Shown here in pieces: positions 27,073 to 35,028 of a DNA stretch of 64,000 bases. Numbering within the stretch: the stretch's first letter is position 1; each line of letters starts with the position of its first letter. Source of the stretch: Methylobacterium hispanicum (GTDB taxonomy: Bacteria > Pseudomonadota > Alphaproteobacteria > Rhizobiales > Beijerinckiaceae). A program made the position numbers and the translations under genes. A model generated the notes under the pieces. The model was given only the letters and a program-made list of their open reading frames with translations, had not been told where the DNA came from and made no database searches. The stretch spans positions 18,050-82,049 of the forward strand of contig NZ_BPQO01000029.1 in NCBI RefSeq assembly GCF_022179285.1, in the 5' to 3' direction.

Positions 27073-27644
27073 GCCGCGACCGTCCGGACCCGCAGGAACG
27101 GCGGCGCGGTCGTCGCCAGGGCGAGAAGGTCCGAGGGCTTCGAGGGCACGCCCTCCGGGAACGGAGAGGTGCCGGTCTCCTCCTGGAACGCGAGGAGCGC
27201 GGCGACCGCGGCCCTGGCGTGCCGCCGGGCCGCATAGAGGTTGCTCCACGCCTCCACCACGACGCGCTTGCCGGACGGATCCATGGCCATGCCGAGCGTC
27301 CCGACCACGAGCTCCGTGGCGCGCATCTGCCTGTGGATGCCGTCGAGCACGGGATCCCCGAAGTCGCGACCGGACAACTCCTCCGAGGCGAGCGACAGCT
27401 TGGCCATGGACAGCGAGAGCTCGGCGACGATGGCGGCGGCATCGTCCCTGTCGAGGGTGGACGGGCGCCGCATGACGAGGTCCCCGTGGCGCGCCGCCAC
27501 GGAAGCGAGAAGGGCGTTGGCCACGGCCATGATGGCGGCGCGCTCGGCATGCGGCTGGCCGGCGAAGGCGTCCGCCAGCGACGCCATGGCGGCGGATGTC
27601 GCGCGGTGGGCGCGCCGTCTCGTGAAGAAGCCCAGTCCGAACAT
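27069..27644 (-). CDS. hypothetical protein coupled to PBP1A
   Basis: 191 residues, mostly helical (ERAAIMAVANALLASVAARH, AAIVAELSLSMAKLSLASEE). No signal peptide or clear domain. GGAAGGAACGGAGTCGAC precedes ATG 27644, so this is one of the short-distance copies of the dispersed element. The stop overlaps the start of PBP1A, so translation is coupled and a role with cell-wall synthesis is possible. No family recognised. Confidence 0.75.
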   Translation of the reverse strand: MFGLGFFTRRRAHRATSAAMASLADAFAGQPHAERAAIMAVANALLASVAARHGDLVMRRPSTLDRDDAAAIVAELSLSMAKLSLASEELSGRDFGDPVLDGIHRQMRATELVVGTLGMAMDPSGKRVVVEAWSNLYAARRHARAAVAALLAFQEETGTSPFPEGVPSKPSDLLALATTAPPFLRVRTVAA

Positions 27645-27713
27645 GTCGACTCCGTTCCTTCCGACATCGCCCGGAAGAAGCGGGCGCGCAAGAAGCTCGG
27701 CAGGTGCGCGTCC

Positions 27714-28262
27714 TCAGCGCGTGCGCGTTCCCAGAACCCGCTGAGGCGGAGCGAGGCTGATGCGCGGCGCGACGATCGGGCGCCGAACGGGCTCCGGCGG
27801 GGGCGGCGCCGTGGCGGGCGCCTCGTCGGCCGAGCAGACGGTCTCGAAGAGGCGTGCGGCTCCCGCGGCCGCCTTCACCTGGGGGAGGGCGGTCGGGGCG
27901 GGCGCCAGAGCGGTCTGGATGATGCCGACGGCGGTGAGCGCCTTCTGGGTGGGCGCGACGATCGCGGTGCGTCTGTCGTGCGGATCGGGGTAGCGTTCGA
28001 GAAATCCGGTCTGGACGAGGGTCTTCACGAGGTAGGTGGCGTTCGACGCCACGATCCGCTGCGCCCGCACGACCTCCACGAGACGCTGCGGCCGGCCCTC
28101 CAGGGACAGGAGGAAAAGCGCCTGCTGAGGCGTCAGGCCGTCGATCCTGTGGCGCGAGAGTTCCGCACGCACGAATTCCTCGAACGCCCGGACGGCCCGG
28201 TCCATCCGGACGGCGACGGCACACCAGTCCAGCCTGTCATGTGGCTGAGCTCCGGACGACAT
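27714..28262 (-). CDS. MarR-like winged-helix regulator with disordered tail
   Basis: About 182 residues from ATG 28262; upstream Met codons at 28301 and 28373 are also in frame and no ribosome site is decisive. The wHTH core is LTPQQALFLLSLEGRPQRLV, then VASNATYLVKTLVQTGFLER and the wing YPDPHDRRTAIVAPTQK, matching MarR. The C-terminal 60 residues are Ala/Pro-rich. It is divergent from the three-gene coiled-coil operon, with a LexA-type direct repeat in the space between, so it may regulate that operon. Confidence 0.75.
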   Translation of the reverse strand: MSSGAQPHDRLDWCAVAVRMDRAVRAFEEFVRAELSRHRIDGLTPQQALFLLSLEGRPQRLVEVVRAQRIVASNATYLVKTLVQTGFLERYPDPHDRRTAIVAPTQKALTAVGIIQTALAPAPTALPQVKAAAGAARLFETVCSADEAPATAPPPPEPVRRPIVAPRISLAPPQRVLGTRTR

Positions 28263-28284
28263 CCGTGCGAAAGGCCCGCTGAAG

Positions 28285-28299
28285 GAACGACTTCCGAAC
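28285..28299. promoter_or_regulatory. LexA-type GAAC-N7-GAAC direct repeat
   Basis: GAAC-GACTTCC-GAAC reads as GTTC-N7-GTTC on the minus strand, the alphaproteobacterial LexA half-site arrangement. It overlaps a GAAGGAACG element and lies between the MarR-like gene and the divergent operon. About one such match is expected by chance in 64 kb, so this is suggestive only. Confidence 0.3.
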
Positions 28300-28487
28300 A
28301 TGCAGCCCGTCCGGGCATCTGGCAAGCGTGACTCGGGCGGCGGACCAGGCCGCTGCGACACATCGCTAACCAAAGGGGCGGCCGCGCCGCTGGAAAGGAA
28401 TAGTCAATGTTGACACGGGATCCCGCATGTCCACCTCTAAGGCGCCTGCGAAGCAACGGCCGACCGCTTCGCCGACCGGAGTTCCCG

Positions 28488-29660
28488 ATGGACAGCCTTC
28501 CCGTCTCGCCCGCCCCGAAGGGCGGCGTCATCCTCGACCGCGCGCTGATGGCGCTCCGCGACCTCGGGCTCCTTCCCTCCGCGCCATCCGCCGAGCAGCC
28601 GATCGTGAAGCTGCTCGCCCGGATCGAGCATGTCGACGCCGCCCGGATCGGCACGGTCGCGCGGACCCTTTCGCAGCAATCGTGGTTCAACGAGGTCGTG
28701 CGCGGACACATCACGCAGATGACGGTCGGCGAGCGCTTCGGCCGGATTGCCGGCGACTTCGACGGGATCATCCAGGATCTGCGGATGATGTCGGATCACC
28801 TGGAGGACGGTCGCATCGACCTGTCCGAGCGGATCGCACTGTGGATCATGAAGGTGTCGCGCGGCGACGTCGCCGACCGTTTCGACCGCATCGCCGACAC
28901 CTACCGGTCCGTCATGAAGGACACGGCGGACCAAGTCGAACGCGAGCGTCTCATCGTGGGCGCCTACGCCGACTTCCGGGTCGCGTTGAAGGAGGCCGAG
29001 ATCGCGACCCTGGAGATCGCCGCCGCCGCCGAACGCGCGTTGGAGGCCGCCAAGGGCGCGCTCGCCTCCGCCTCCGCCGAGCTGGAGGGCCGACGCGGGG
29101 ACGAAGCCGTCGCCAAGGCCCGCCTCGAGCTCGACCGCGACGCCCGCCTGCGGGAGGTTCAGGACGCCGACGAGACCTATCAGATCGCCAAGGATCTCGC
29201 CGACAATCTCACCATCGGGGTGAACACCGCCGATGTCGTGATGGCGCGCGCCAAGCAGGCCACCGACGTGAAGGACCGCGTCTACAAGCAGGGCGTCTCC
29301 TTCTTCTCCACCAACGAGATCGTGCTCACCGGCCTGAAGGTGTCGTTCACCGGCCTGAAGGGGCTGCACGAGGCGACCCAGTCGGTCGAGGCGATGAAGG
29401 CCGGCGTCTCGAAGGGCCTCGAGGCCTTGGCGGGCGCAGGCGACAAGATCCTGGAGCAGGGCGTGCGCACGGGCTACGGCGCGACCACCAAGGCCGATTC
29501 CGTCAGGAAGCTCGTCGACAGCGTCCTCTCCTTCCAGGAGCGCCAGCGCGCCATCGTCGAGGAGGAGCGCCGGCTCTCGACGCGCAATTCCGAGGAGATC
29601 CGCGACGCGGTGGAGGACGGGCGCCGCCGCTTCGCCGCGCTGACGGCGCGGGTCGCCTGA
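28488..29660 (+). CDS. coiled-coil protein, first gene of a three-gene operon
   Basis: 390 residues from ATG 28488, with GGAG at 6 nt. Almost wholly helical. The N-terminal third (RIALWIMKVSRGDVADRFDR) precedes a long coiled coil (residues roughly 150-270, EAEIATLEIAAAAERALEAA) and a C-terminal helical part. No signal peptide or TM segment. The next gene begins 38 bp after its stop. Family not recognised; it is probably a structural or scaffold protein working with the next two products. Confidence 0.78.
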   Translation: MDSLPVSPAPKGGVILDRALMALRDLGLLPSAPSAEQPIVKLLARIEHVDAARIGTVARTLSQQSWFNEVVRGHITQMTVGERFGRIAGDFDGIIQDLRMMSDHLEDGRIDLSERIALWIMKVSRGDVADRFDRIADTYRSVMKDTADQVERERLIVGAYADFRVALKEAEIATLEIAAAAERALEAAKGALASASAELEGRRGDEAVAKARLELDRDARLREVQDADETYQIAKDLADNLTIGVNTADVVMARAKQATDVKDRVYKQGVSFFSTNEIVLTGLKVSFTGLKGLHEATQSVEAMKAGVSKGLEALAGAGDKILEQGVRTGYGATTKADSVRKLVDSVLSFQERQRAIVEEERRLSTRNSEEIRDAVEDGRRRFAALTARVA

Positions 29661-29698
29661 GGTCCGTGCGGAACGAGCGCCGAGCAGGGGAGCCCGAG

Positions 29699-30715
29699 AT
29701 GGCCCAGACGATCGAGCGGGAGGCGGCGCCGGACCGCGCGCCGACCCCGGTGCAGCCGCCGGTCCCCGCGCCCGCCCTCGACGAGGTCCTCCTCGCGATG
29801 GACGCCGTCGACGCGATCCGTCACGAGCAGGCTTCCGTCGCACGGGACCTGTCGGCGGACGAACGGCGAGCCGAGCTGATCCGCCGCGTCCGAGCCCAGT
29901 ACGAAGGGCAGGGGATCCAGGTCCCGGACGGGGTGATTGAGGAGGCGATCCGGGCTCAGGATGCCCGACGCTACGTCTTCACCCCGCCCGCGGGCGGCTT
30001 CCGGATCCGCTTGGCCCGGCTCTATGCGACCCGTAGCCGATGGGCGCGCAAGGCCGCCCTAGCAAGCGTCGCCGCCGTCGGCATCGTGGCCGTCCCGCTC
30101 GTCTCGCTGCAGTACGTCGATGAGGGGAGGCGCTCCGTCGCCTCCGTCGCCGCCGACGAGAGGGATCGGGTGCTGCCCGGCCGGATCACGGCGATGACGG
30201 ACTCGGTCGGACGCGAGGCCAAGGATCAGGAGCCGAAGACGAAGGCGGCCGCCTTCGCGCAGGCGGCCCGCAACGCGCTGGCGGCAGGCGACGTCTCCCG
30301 GGCCAGGGCCGAGCTCGCGGCCGCGGACCGGATGCTTGAGGAACTCCGCACCGGCTACGAGGTCCGGATCGTGACCCGCTCCAAGGAGGCTTCCGGCTTC
30401 TGGCGGATCCCGCGCGACAATCCTTCGGCGCGCAACCACTACCTCGTGGTCGAGGCCCTCGGTCCGAACGGGCCGCTGCCGCGCCGGATCCGCAACGAGG
30501 AGACCGGCAGCGTCGACACCGTGATGAAATGGGGCGTGCGCGTTCCCGACGAGGTCTTCGACGCCGTCCGCCGGGACAAGCAGGACGACGGCATCATCTC
30601 GAACACCCTGGTCGGCGTGAAGGAGCCCGGTCGCCTCGCCGTCGACTGGCGCATGTCCGTACGCGACGGCGCCGTGACCAAATGGGAGCCCCCGCCGGGC
30701 TCCCGCAGCCGCTGA
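29699..30715 (+). CDS. DUF6384-like single-pass membrane protein
   Basis: 338 residues. The N-terminal cytoplasmic part has MDAVDAIRHEQASVARDLSA and DERRAELIRRVRAQYEGQGI, then one transmembrane helix (AALASVAAVGIVAVPLVSLQ, about residues 115-138) and a C-terminal globular domain ending DWRMSVRDGAVTKWEPP. The N-terminal pattern resembles DUF6384 from memory; the domain is uncharacterised. With the TM helix it is likely the membrane anchor of the operon's complex. Confidence 0.75.
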   Translation: MAQTIEREAAPDRAPTPVQPPVPAPALDEVLLAMDAVDAIRHEQASVARDLSADERRAELIRRVRAQYEGQGIQVPDGVIEEAIRAQDARRYVFTPPAGGFRIRLARLYATRSRWARKAALASVAAVGIVAVPLVSLQYVDEGRRSVASVAADERDRVLPGRITAMTDSVGREAKDQEPKTKAAAFAQAARNALAAGDVSRARAELAAADRMLEELRTGYEVRIVTRSKEASGFWRIPRDNPSARNHYLVVEALGPNGPLPRRIRNEETGSVDTVMKWGVRVPDEVFDAVRRDKQDDGIISNTLVGVKEPGRLAVDWRMSVRDGAVTKWEPPPGSRSR

Positions 30716-30729
30716 TCGAGGGGGCTTCG

Positions 30730-32244
30730 ATGATCGACGGACGTGAACTCGCGCGGCGCATCGCGGAGCGGAACGATCAGCTCTGGCGCGACGAACGCCG
30801 CCTCGCGGCCGCGCTGGAGGACGCCGTCCGCATCCAGACGGCGCAGCGCTCCGAGGAGGCTCAGGCTTGGACCCGTCTCGGCGCCATGCGGCTCGCTCAG
30901 GACGGCGAGGCGCTGACCGGGCGCATGGATGCCTCGGCGAAGGAGGCCGCGAGCATCCTCCAGCGCCGCGAGCGGAGGCTGGACGAGACCAGGGAGCGGA
31001 TCGCCGATCTCGAGGAGCAGGTCGAAACCGCATCGGGCGCCCATGGTCGCGCCGCGGGCGCCGCCGCCGACGCCCAGGCGGCCGCCGCGCGCAGAAAAGC
31101 CGATGCGGTCGAGGCCCTGGAGACGGACGAGACCTGCCGGAGGCTCGCCGGCGAAGTCGCCTCGCTCGTGGCACAGGCGGGAAAGGCCGAGGAGAAGGCC
31201 GCCGCTGCTCGCAGCGACCTCGACGAAAAGGCGAGGCCCTACCTCGCGGAGACCACCTTCTCGTATCTCTGGGACCGGGCCTACGGGACGCCGGCCTACG
31301 CGGGATCGGGGATCGTACGCAGGCTCGACGGCTGGGTCGCCCGGCTCGTCGGCTACGAGGCGGCACGGCGGGACTTCACCAACCTGAACGAGATCCCGCG
31401 CAGGCTCGCGACGCACGCGGAACGCTTGCGGGCGGCACTCGCCGAGGCGCGGGCGGGGCTCGATGCCGCGAGTGCGGTCCATACGGAGCAGGCCGAGAAG
31501 GCCGAGGAGGAAGCGCGCCGGCTGAAGGGCGACGCGGCCACCGCCGAGGCCGAACTCGACGCGCTCAGGGCCAAGCTCGGCCGCAGCGGCAGGGATCTTC
31601 GGAAGGCGGCCGAGCGCGACGACGAGGATTGGCATCTGGCGTCGGCAGCGCTCGGCCGCTCCCTCTCGACGGACAGCCTCTCGCGCATCGAGAAGGCGGC
31701 CGCCGAAACGCCGGATGCCCTGGACGACCTTCTGGTGGCGCAGATCCGGAAGGCCCGGGAGCGCGGCGCCGAGGCGGGGCGCGTCGTCACGGCGAAGAAG
31801 GACGAGGTCGACCGGATCCGGAAGCGGCGCAAGCTGCTGGAAGGAGAGGTCCGGTTTCTGTCCGAGAATGGCTGGAACGACGAGGACACGCTCTTCGACG
31901 AGGAACTCGGCGGCGCCGATCTCGACCAGATGGCCGACGGGCGCACGACGGGCGCGGGCTTCCGCATCAAGCTGCAGGTGACGCGCCGCGAGCGTCCCAA
32001 ACCCGTCGCCCGAGCGGAGCCCTCCTGGGGGCAGGACGCGGGTTCGGTCTGGGGGCGCAACGACCGCCAGGAAAACCAAACCTCGAACCGCAGGCAGGAC
32101 GAGGACTTCAGGACGGGCGGCGGGATCGGAGCCGGCGGGGGCTTCGTCACCGGCGGCGTGATCGGGGCGGCCGCGGCCGCCGGCTCCTCAGGTGCCGCCG
32201 AGGCGGCCGGCGGCTCCGATTTCACGACGGGTGGCGAGTTCTGA
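30730..32244 (+). CDS. long coiled-coil protein with Gly-rich tail
   Basis: 504 residues from ATG 30730, 14 bp after the previous stop. Nearly continuous heptad-type helix over residues 1-170 and 210-400 (LQRRERRLDETRERIADLEE, EKAEEEARRLKGDAATAEAE), with a short conserved-looking break (TTFSYLWDRAYGTPAYAGSG). The last 90 residues are disordered and Gly/Ala-rich with repeated TGG (FRTGGGIGAG, FTTGGEF). Likely partner of the upstream coiled-coil and membrane proteins. Confidence 0.78.
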   Translation: MIDGRELARRIAERNDQLWRDERRLAAALEDAVRIQTAQRSEEAQAWTRLGAMRLAQDGEALTGRMDASAKEAASILQRRERRLDETRERIADLEEQVETASGAHGRAAGAAADAQAAAARRKADAVEALETDETCRRLAGEVASLVAQAGKAEEKAAAARSDLDEKARPYLAETTFSYLWDRAYGTPAYAGSGIVRRLDGWVARLVGYEAARRDFTNLNEIPRRLATHAERLRAALAEARAGLDAASAVHTEQAEKAEEEARRLKGDAATAEAELDALRAKLGRSGRDLRKAAERDDEDWHLASAALGRSLSTDSLSRIEKAAAETPDALDDLLVAQIRKARERGAEAGRVVTAKKDEVDRIRKRRKLLEGEVRFLSENGWNDEDTLFDEELGGADLDQMADGRTTGAGFRIKLQVTRRERPKPVARAEPSWGQDAGSVWGRNDRQENQTSNRRQDEDFRTGGGIGAGGGFVTGGVIGAAAAAGSSGAAEAAGGSDFTTGGEF

Positions 32245-32361
32245 GGATGCCCGCGTCCGGCCGGGTGCGGGCATAGGGACCGGAAGCGGGTGCGGCACCC
32301 TACGGTGCTGAGCTCGGGCTGCCCGTCCGGCGTCGCTCCGAAGGAATGACCGCGGCAAGCA

Positions 32362-32390
32362 TTGACGGGAAGGAATGAATTCGGCAATAG
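32362..32390 (+). promoter_or_regulatory. putative promoter of a small RNA
   Basis: TTGACG at 32362-32367 is followed after 17 bases by CAATAG (32385-32390). Two AAGGAATGA strings lie around it (32341 and 32370). The expected start of transcription is near 32398, directly before the first hairpin. Confidence 0.35.
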
Positions 32391-32397
32391 GTATAGG

Positions 32398-32472
32398 ACG
32401 GATCCGGCGCCGGGCGCCTGGATCCGAGTTTACGGGATCGAGACTTGGGCCGCTCGTCGAGCGGCCCTTTTT
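32398..32472 (+). ncRNA. candidate small RNA, about 75 nt
   Basis: Two stem-loops follow the putative promoter. The first (32400-32425) pairs GGATCC with GGATCC and GGCG with CGCC. The second (32447-32467) is GGGCCGCTC-GTC-GAGCGGCCC followed by TTTTT (32468-32472), a classic intrinsic terminator. There is no open reading frame of note in the 75 nt and the upstream operon ended 150 bp earlier, so this looks like an independent short transcript. It could instead be just a leader or the operon's 3' end. Confidence 0.5.
32447..32472 (+). terminator. intrinsic terminator of the small RNA
   Basis: A 9-bp perfect stem with a 3-nt loop, then five T residues. This is the strongest rho-independent terminator signal on the plus strand of the window. 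Confidence 0.75.
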
Positions 32473-32660
32473 CGTGCCTGCTCCCGAGGCGTCTTCCGGA
32501 CCGTGGCCCGATCCGGCCGATCCGGCGCCGCCACCGAAGAAGGCAGAACCTTCATGTGGCGGCCCCGGCGGCTTTGGCCGGCGGCCGTTCCTCGGGTGAG
32601 GGCTGAGCCGATTCAGCTTCTCCCGATCCTGTCTGGCGTTCCGACGGCGGAGCCGGCCGG

Positions 32661-32761
32661 TGTCGCGGCGGAGGGGCTCGAAGCCCTCAAGGACCGGAGT
32701 CCCGGCGGAAGCTCGTCGGGAGCCGTCCGCCTGCGTCTACCAATTCCGCCACTTCCGCGAC
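32661..32761 (-). tRNA. tRNA-Leu-like element without a normal anticodon
   Basis: The minus strand has the D-arm hallmark of tRNA-Leu, GTGGCGGAATTGGTAGACGC. GTCGCGG (32761-32755) and CCGCGAC (32668-32662) are complementary and could form a 7-bp acceptor stem, followed by A and CCG rather than CCA. A 5-bp GGCGG/CCGCC anticodon-like stem encloses an 18-nt loop with an inner hairpin, not a 7-nt loop. A variable arm (GGAC-TCCG-GTCC) and a TTCGAG T-loop-like hairpin follow. Spacing after the acceptor is 5 nt, not 2. An alternative pairing GCGGAAG/CTTCCGC also exists. Best seen as a tRNA-derived or tRNA-mimicking RNA, not a decoding tRNA. Confidence 0.35.
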
Positions 32762-32783
32762 GCGCGCGGCTTCCCATACGGAA

Positions 32784-32812
32784 ACGCCCTCGCCGGGGTC
32801 CGGCGAGGGCGT
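32784..32812 (-). terminator. strong GC hairpin upstream of the tRNA-like element
   Basis: ACGCCCTCGCCGG and its exact complement are separated by 3 nt. In the minus direction it is followed by TTCC only, a weak tail. It may end the transcript of the 33.1-33.5 kb gene or process the tRNA-like RNA. The rest of the stretch 32473-33068 shows no gene. Confidence 0.45.
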
Positions 32813-33068
32813 CGGGGTGCTACGAGGAAGGGACGGTCTGGCCGCCGACTCCTACCGCATCCGGACGCCCCTGCAACGGGCCCGAGCATGGAACGACCTG
32901 CCGGCGGACAGGGATCGTGCCCCGTCGACGCCGTCGTTCGATATCTCCTTCCGCGGGCCGTACATCGTAGCCTCCTCGATCTCAGGGACGACACCTTCGT
33001 TCGACGACCTCGTCGGCGCAAGCGAGACGCGGTCGGTCCCTTCAGTCATGCTGAACGAAAGGTTTCCC

Positions 33069-33533
33069 TTACGGCCGCGGTGCGGAGGCCGGGGCGGCTG
33101 GGAAGGCCGCCACCCAGGCGCGCACGCGCGGCAGGCAGGTCTGCAGGCTGTAGTGCAGATCCTCGGATGCCAGGAATTCGAGATCGGTGCGGTAGGGGGC
33201 GTCCATCCCGCCGACGTCGGCTGATGCCTCCGACAGATCGAGGATCCCGCCGCCGACCCGGTTGAAGAGGTGTTCGTAGTGGCCGTCGATCGAGCCGCCG
33301 AACAGCGCTTTGGCGAAGAGCGCGCAGAATTTGCAGGCGCTGCTGAGGTCGGCGGGCTCGGGCAGTCCGTTCTCGTGGGCACGCTCGCGCCATCGATCGA
33401 GTACGAAGGCGCGAGCGGCCTCGACGTTCTCGGGCGTCGCTTCGACCGGACCCGCGTGGTCGAACTGCAGCCACGCGTCGTCCAGTCCGCTGCAGGCGAT
33501 CGAGCCGAGAACAACCATGTGTGCGCTGTCCAT
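33069..33533 (-). CDS. predicted transglutaminase/cysteine-protease-like protein
   Basis: 154 residues from ATG 33533 with GGGAGGGCGGC before it and a dispersed GAAGGAACG element about 52 nt further upstream. SSACKFCALFAKALFGGSID, GHYEHLFNRVGGGILDLSEA gives Cys, His and Asp in the order of transglutaminase-like cysteine hydrolases (Cys in a helix N-terminus, His, then Asp in ILDL). The fold is a guess from this triad pattern; the catalytic role is unproven. The substrate is unknown. Confidence 0.6.
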   Translation of the reverse strand: MDSAHMVVLGSIACSGLDDAWLQFDHAGPVEATPENVEAARAFVLDRWRERAHENGLPEPADLSSACKFCALFAKALFGGSIDGHYEHLFNRVGGGILDLSEASADVGGMDAPYRTDLEFLASEDLHYSLQTCLPRVRAWVAAFPAAPASAPRP

Positions 33534-33678
33534 GCCGCCCTCCCGTCGTGGGCCGGCATACCCACGCCGTCCGCAAGACGAAAGCGTTCCTTCGACGTGG
33601 GGCCCGAGATCGGTCTCGGGAGGCCTTCCGGGCGTCGGCGGCACCGGGCGAGGCGGGCCCGCCGCCGATCGACGGTCC

Positions 33679-34887
33679 TCAGAGCTTGACCGCGCTCCGC
33701 AGGCGAGGGCGCAGAGCGTTGACGTACGCATTGGCCGTCGCGGCGAGCCACGCCCTCTTCTCGTCGTCGCCCGCGAAGCTCGCCTGCCGCCGCACGGTTC
33801 GGAAGCTGGTGTCGTGGACCGAGCCTTCCGGCAGTTCGGATAGGATCTCGGCTTCCTGCCCGAGTAGGAGCTCCATGCCCCTCCGGTGGGCCTCTCCGCG
33901 GCCGCTGAAGAACACGCCGACATCCCGGGCGTCCCCGTAGGCGGTGATCCAGGTTGCCGGCAAGGGCAGCCCCATCCGCACGTTGTTCGAATAGAGCACC
34001 GGCGGGGCCTGATCCGGGTCGTCGAAGCGCATCTCCAGGATCGGTTGCCACCAGCGCCGGTACTCGTCCATCGGAGGGCTGGCCCGGCGAGCGACCTGTG
34101 CTTCCCCTTCGATGGGACCCGCGGCGATACCAGCATCCTCCGAAGGCGCTCCGCCCTCGTCCGGCACCGCGGCCAAGCGCGTGCCGGGAGCCGCGTCCTG
34201 CAGCAGCACCACGCTCCGCTCGATGATCTGCGTCCTGGCGACGACCCGTGGCTGGACGACGATGCCGGCCTCCGCATCGCCGAACCCGTAGAGGGCCACC
34301 TCGACGAGACCGAAGCTGAAGCCCAGGGCTGCGTTGCGGTTGATCAGCTCGGCCATGGCCGAGACGTCTTCGCGGATCCCGTCGCCCGCGATCAGGAGCA
34401 GGAAACGTCCGGACCGCATGGAGGCGGTGACCCGATCCACGAAGACGTGCTCTTCCAGATCGGGGGAGACGGCGCGCGCGATCTCGAACGGGACGTTGCC
34501 CTTGCGGCGCGTGGCGGCCGAGACGCGTCTCTGCAGATCGGAATACGACCAGGTCGATATGGCCCTGGCATAGTCGAGGATCTGCGCGACGACCTTCCGC
34601 CTGGACTCCGGATTTCTCCAGAGCTTGCATTCGACCATCACGAGCCGCCCCCGATCGTCCAGGTAGACGATGTCGAGGGGGCCGGCCTCGGTGCCGAGCT
34701 CGCGGCACAAGGGGATGAGGCGCTCGTAGGAAGGGTCCACGTCGACGACGGGAAGGGTCTCGGGGTGTGCGAAGAGGAAGTCCCGCAGCCACGCCTCGTC
34801 GCGGCCGGAGGTGTCGCCGAGGGCGAGCCTTCTGGCCCGCCGGACCGACCCATCGCTGTGCTCGAAGACGAGGTGCCTGCCGTACAT
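33679..34887 (-). CDS. PD-(D/E)XK nuclease-like protein
   Basis: 402 residues from ATG 34887 (MYGRHLVFEHSDGSV); an in-frame ATG at 34929 would add 14. LDIVYLDDRGRLVMVECKLW has the D...E-x-K signature of the PD-(D/E)XK superfamily (Asp in LDIV, Glu and Lys in VECKL), followed by a helix with QILDYARAIS as in NucS-like and DUF-type endonucleases. The C-terminal half (MDEYRRWWQPILEMRFDDPD) is a separate domain of unknown role. It could be a defence or repair nuclease. Divergent from the next gene. Confidence 0.68.
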   Translation of the reverse strand: MYGRHLVFEHSDGSVRRARRLALGDTSGRDEAWLRDFLFAHPETLPVVDVDPSYERLIPLCRELGTEAGPLDIVYLDDRGRLVMVECKLWRNPESRRKVVAQILDYARAISTWSYSDLQRRVSAATRRKGNVPFEIARAVSPDLEEHVFVDRVTASMRSGRFLLLIAGDGIREDVSAMAELINRNAALGFSFGLVEVALYGFGDAEAGIVVQPRVVARTQIIERSVVLLQDAAPGTRLAAVPDEGGAPSEDAGIAAGPIEGEAQVARRASPPMDEYRRWWQPILEMRFDDPDQAPPVLYSNNVRMGLPLPATWITAYGDARDVGVFFSGRGEAHRRGMELLLGQEAEILSELPEGSVHDTSFRTVRRQASFAGDDEKRAWLAATANAYVNALRPRLRSAVKL

Positions 34888-35028
34888 CGTTCTGGAGAAC
34901 CGTTCAAAAAAGCCCCGACGGCGGAGCATAGCGGCTCGAAGCCCGATCGCGCCACCGCTCGTCCACTCCTTCGGCGTCTCGTTGCTTCTTTCGAGAGCGG
35001 CCGCTTAGCTCCGGGCAGGAGACCAGCC

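Noticed and set aside
24728..27691. Very long open frame on the minus strand across the PBP1A gene
   Set aside because: It is a shadow frame, with Arg/Pro-rich composition and no domain; the PBP frame carries all motifs.
32661..32761. Functional tRNA-Leu
   Set aside because: The anticodon loop is not 7 nt, no Leu anticodon fits and CCA is not encoded.
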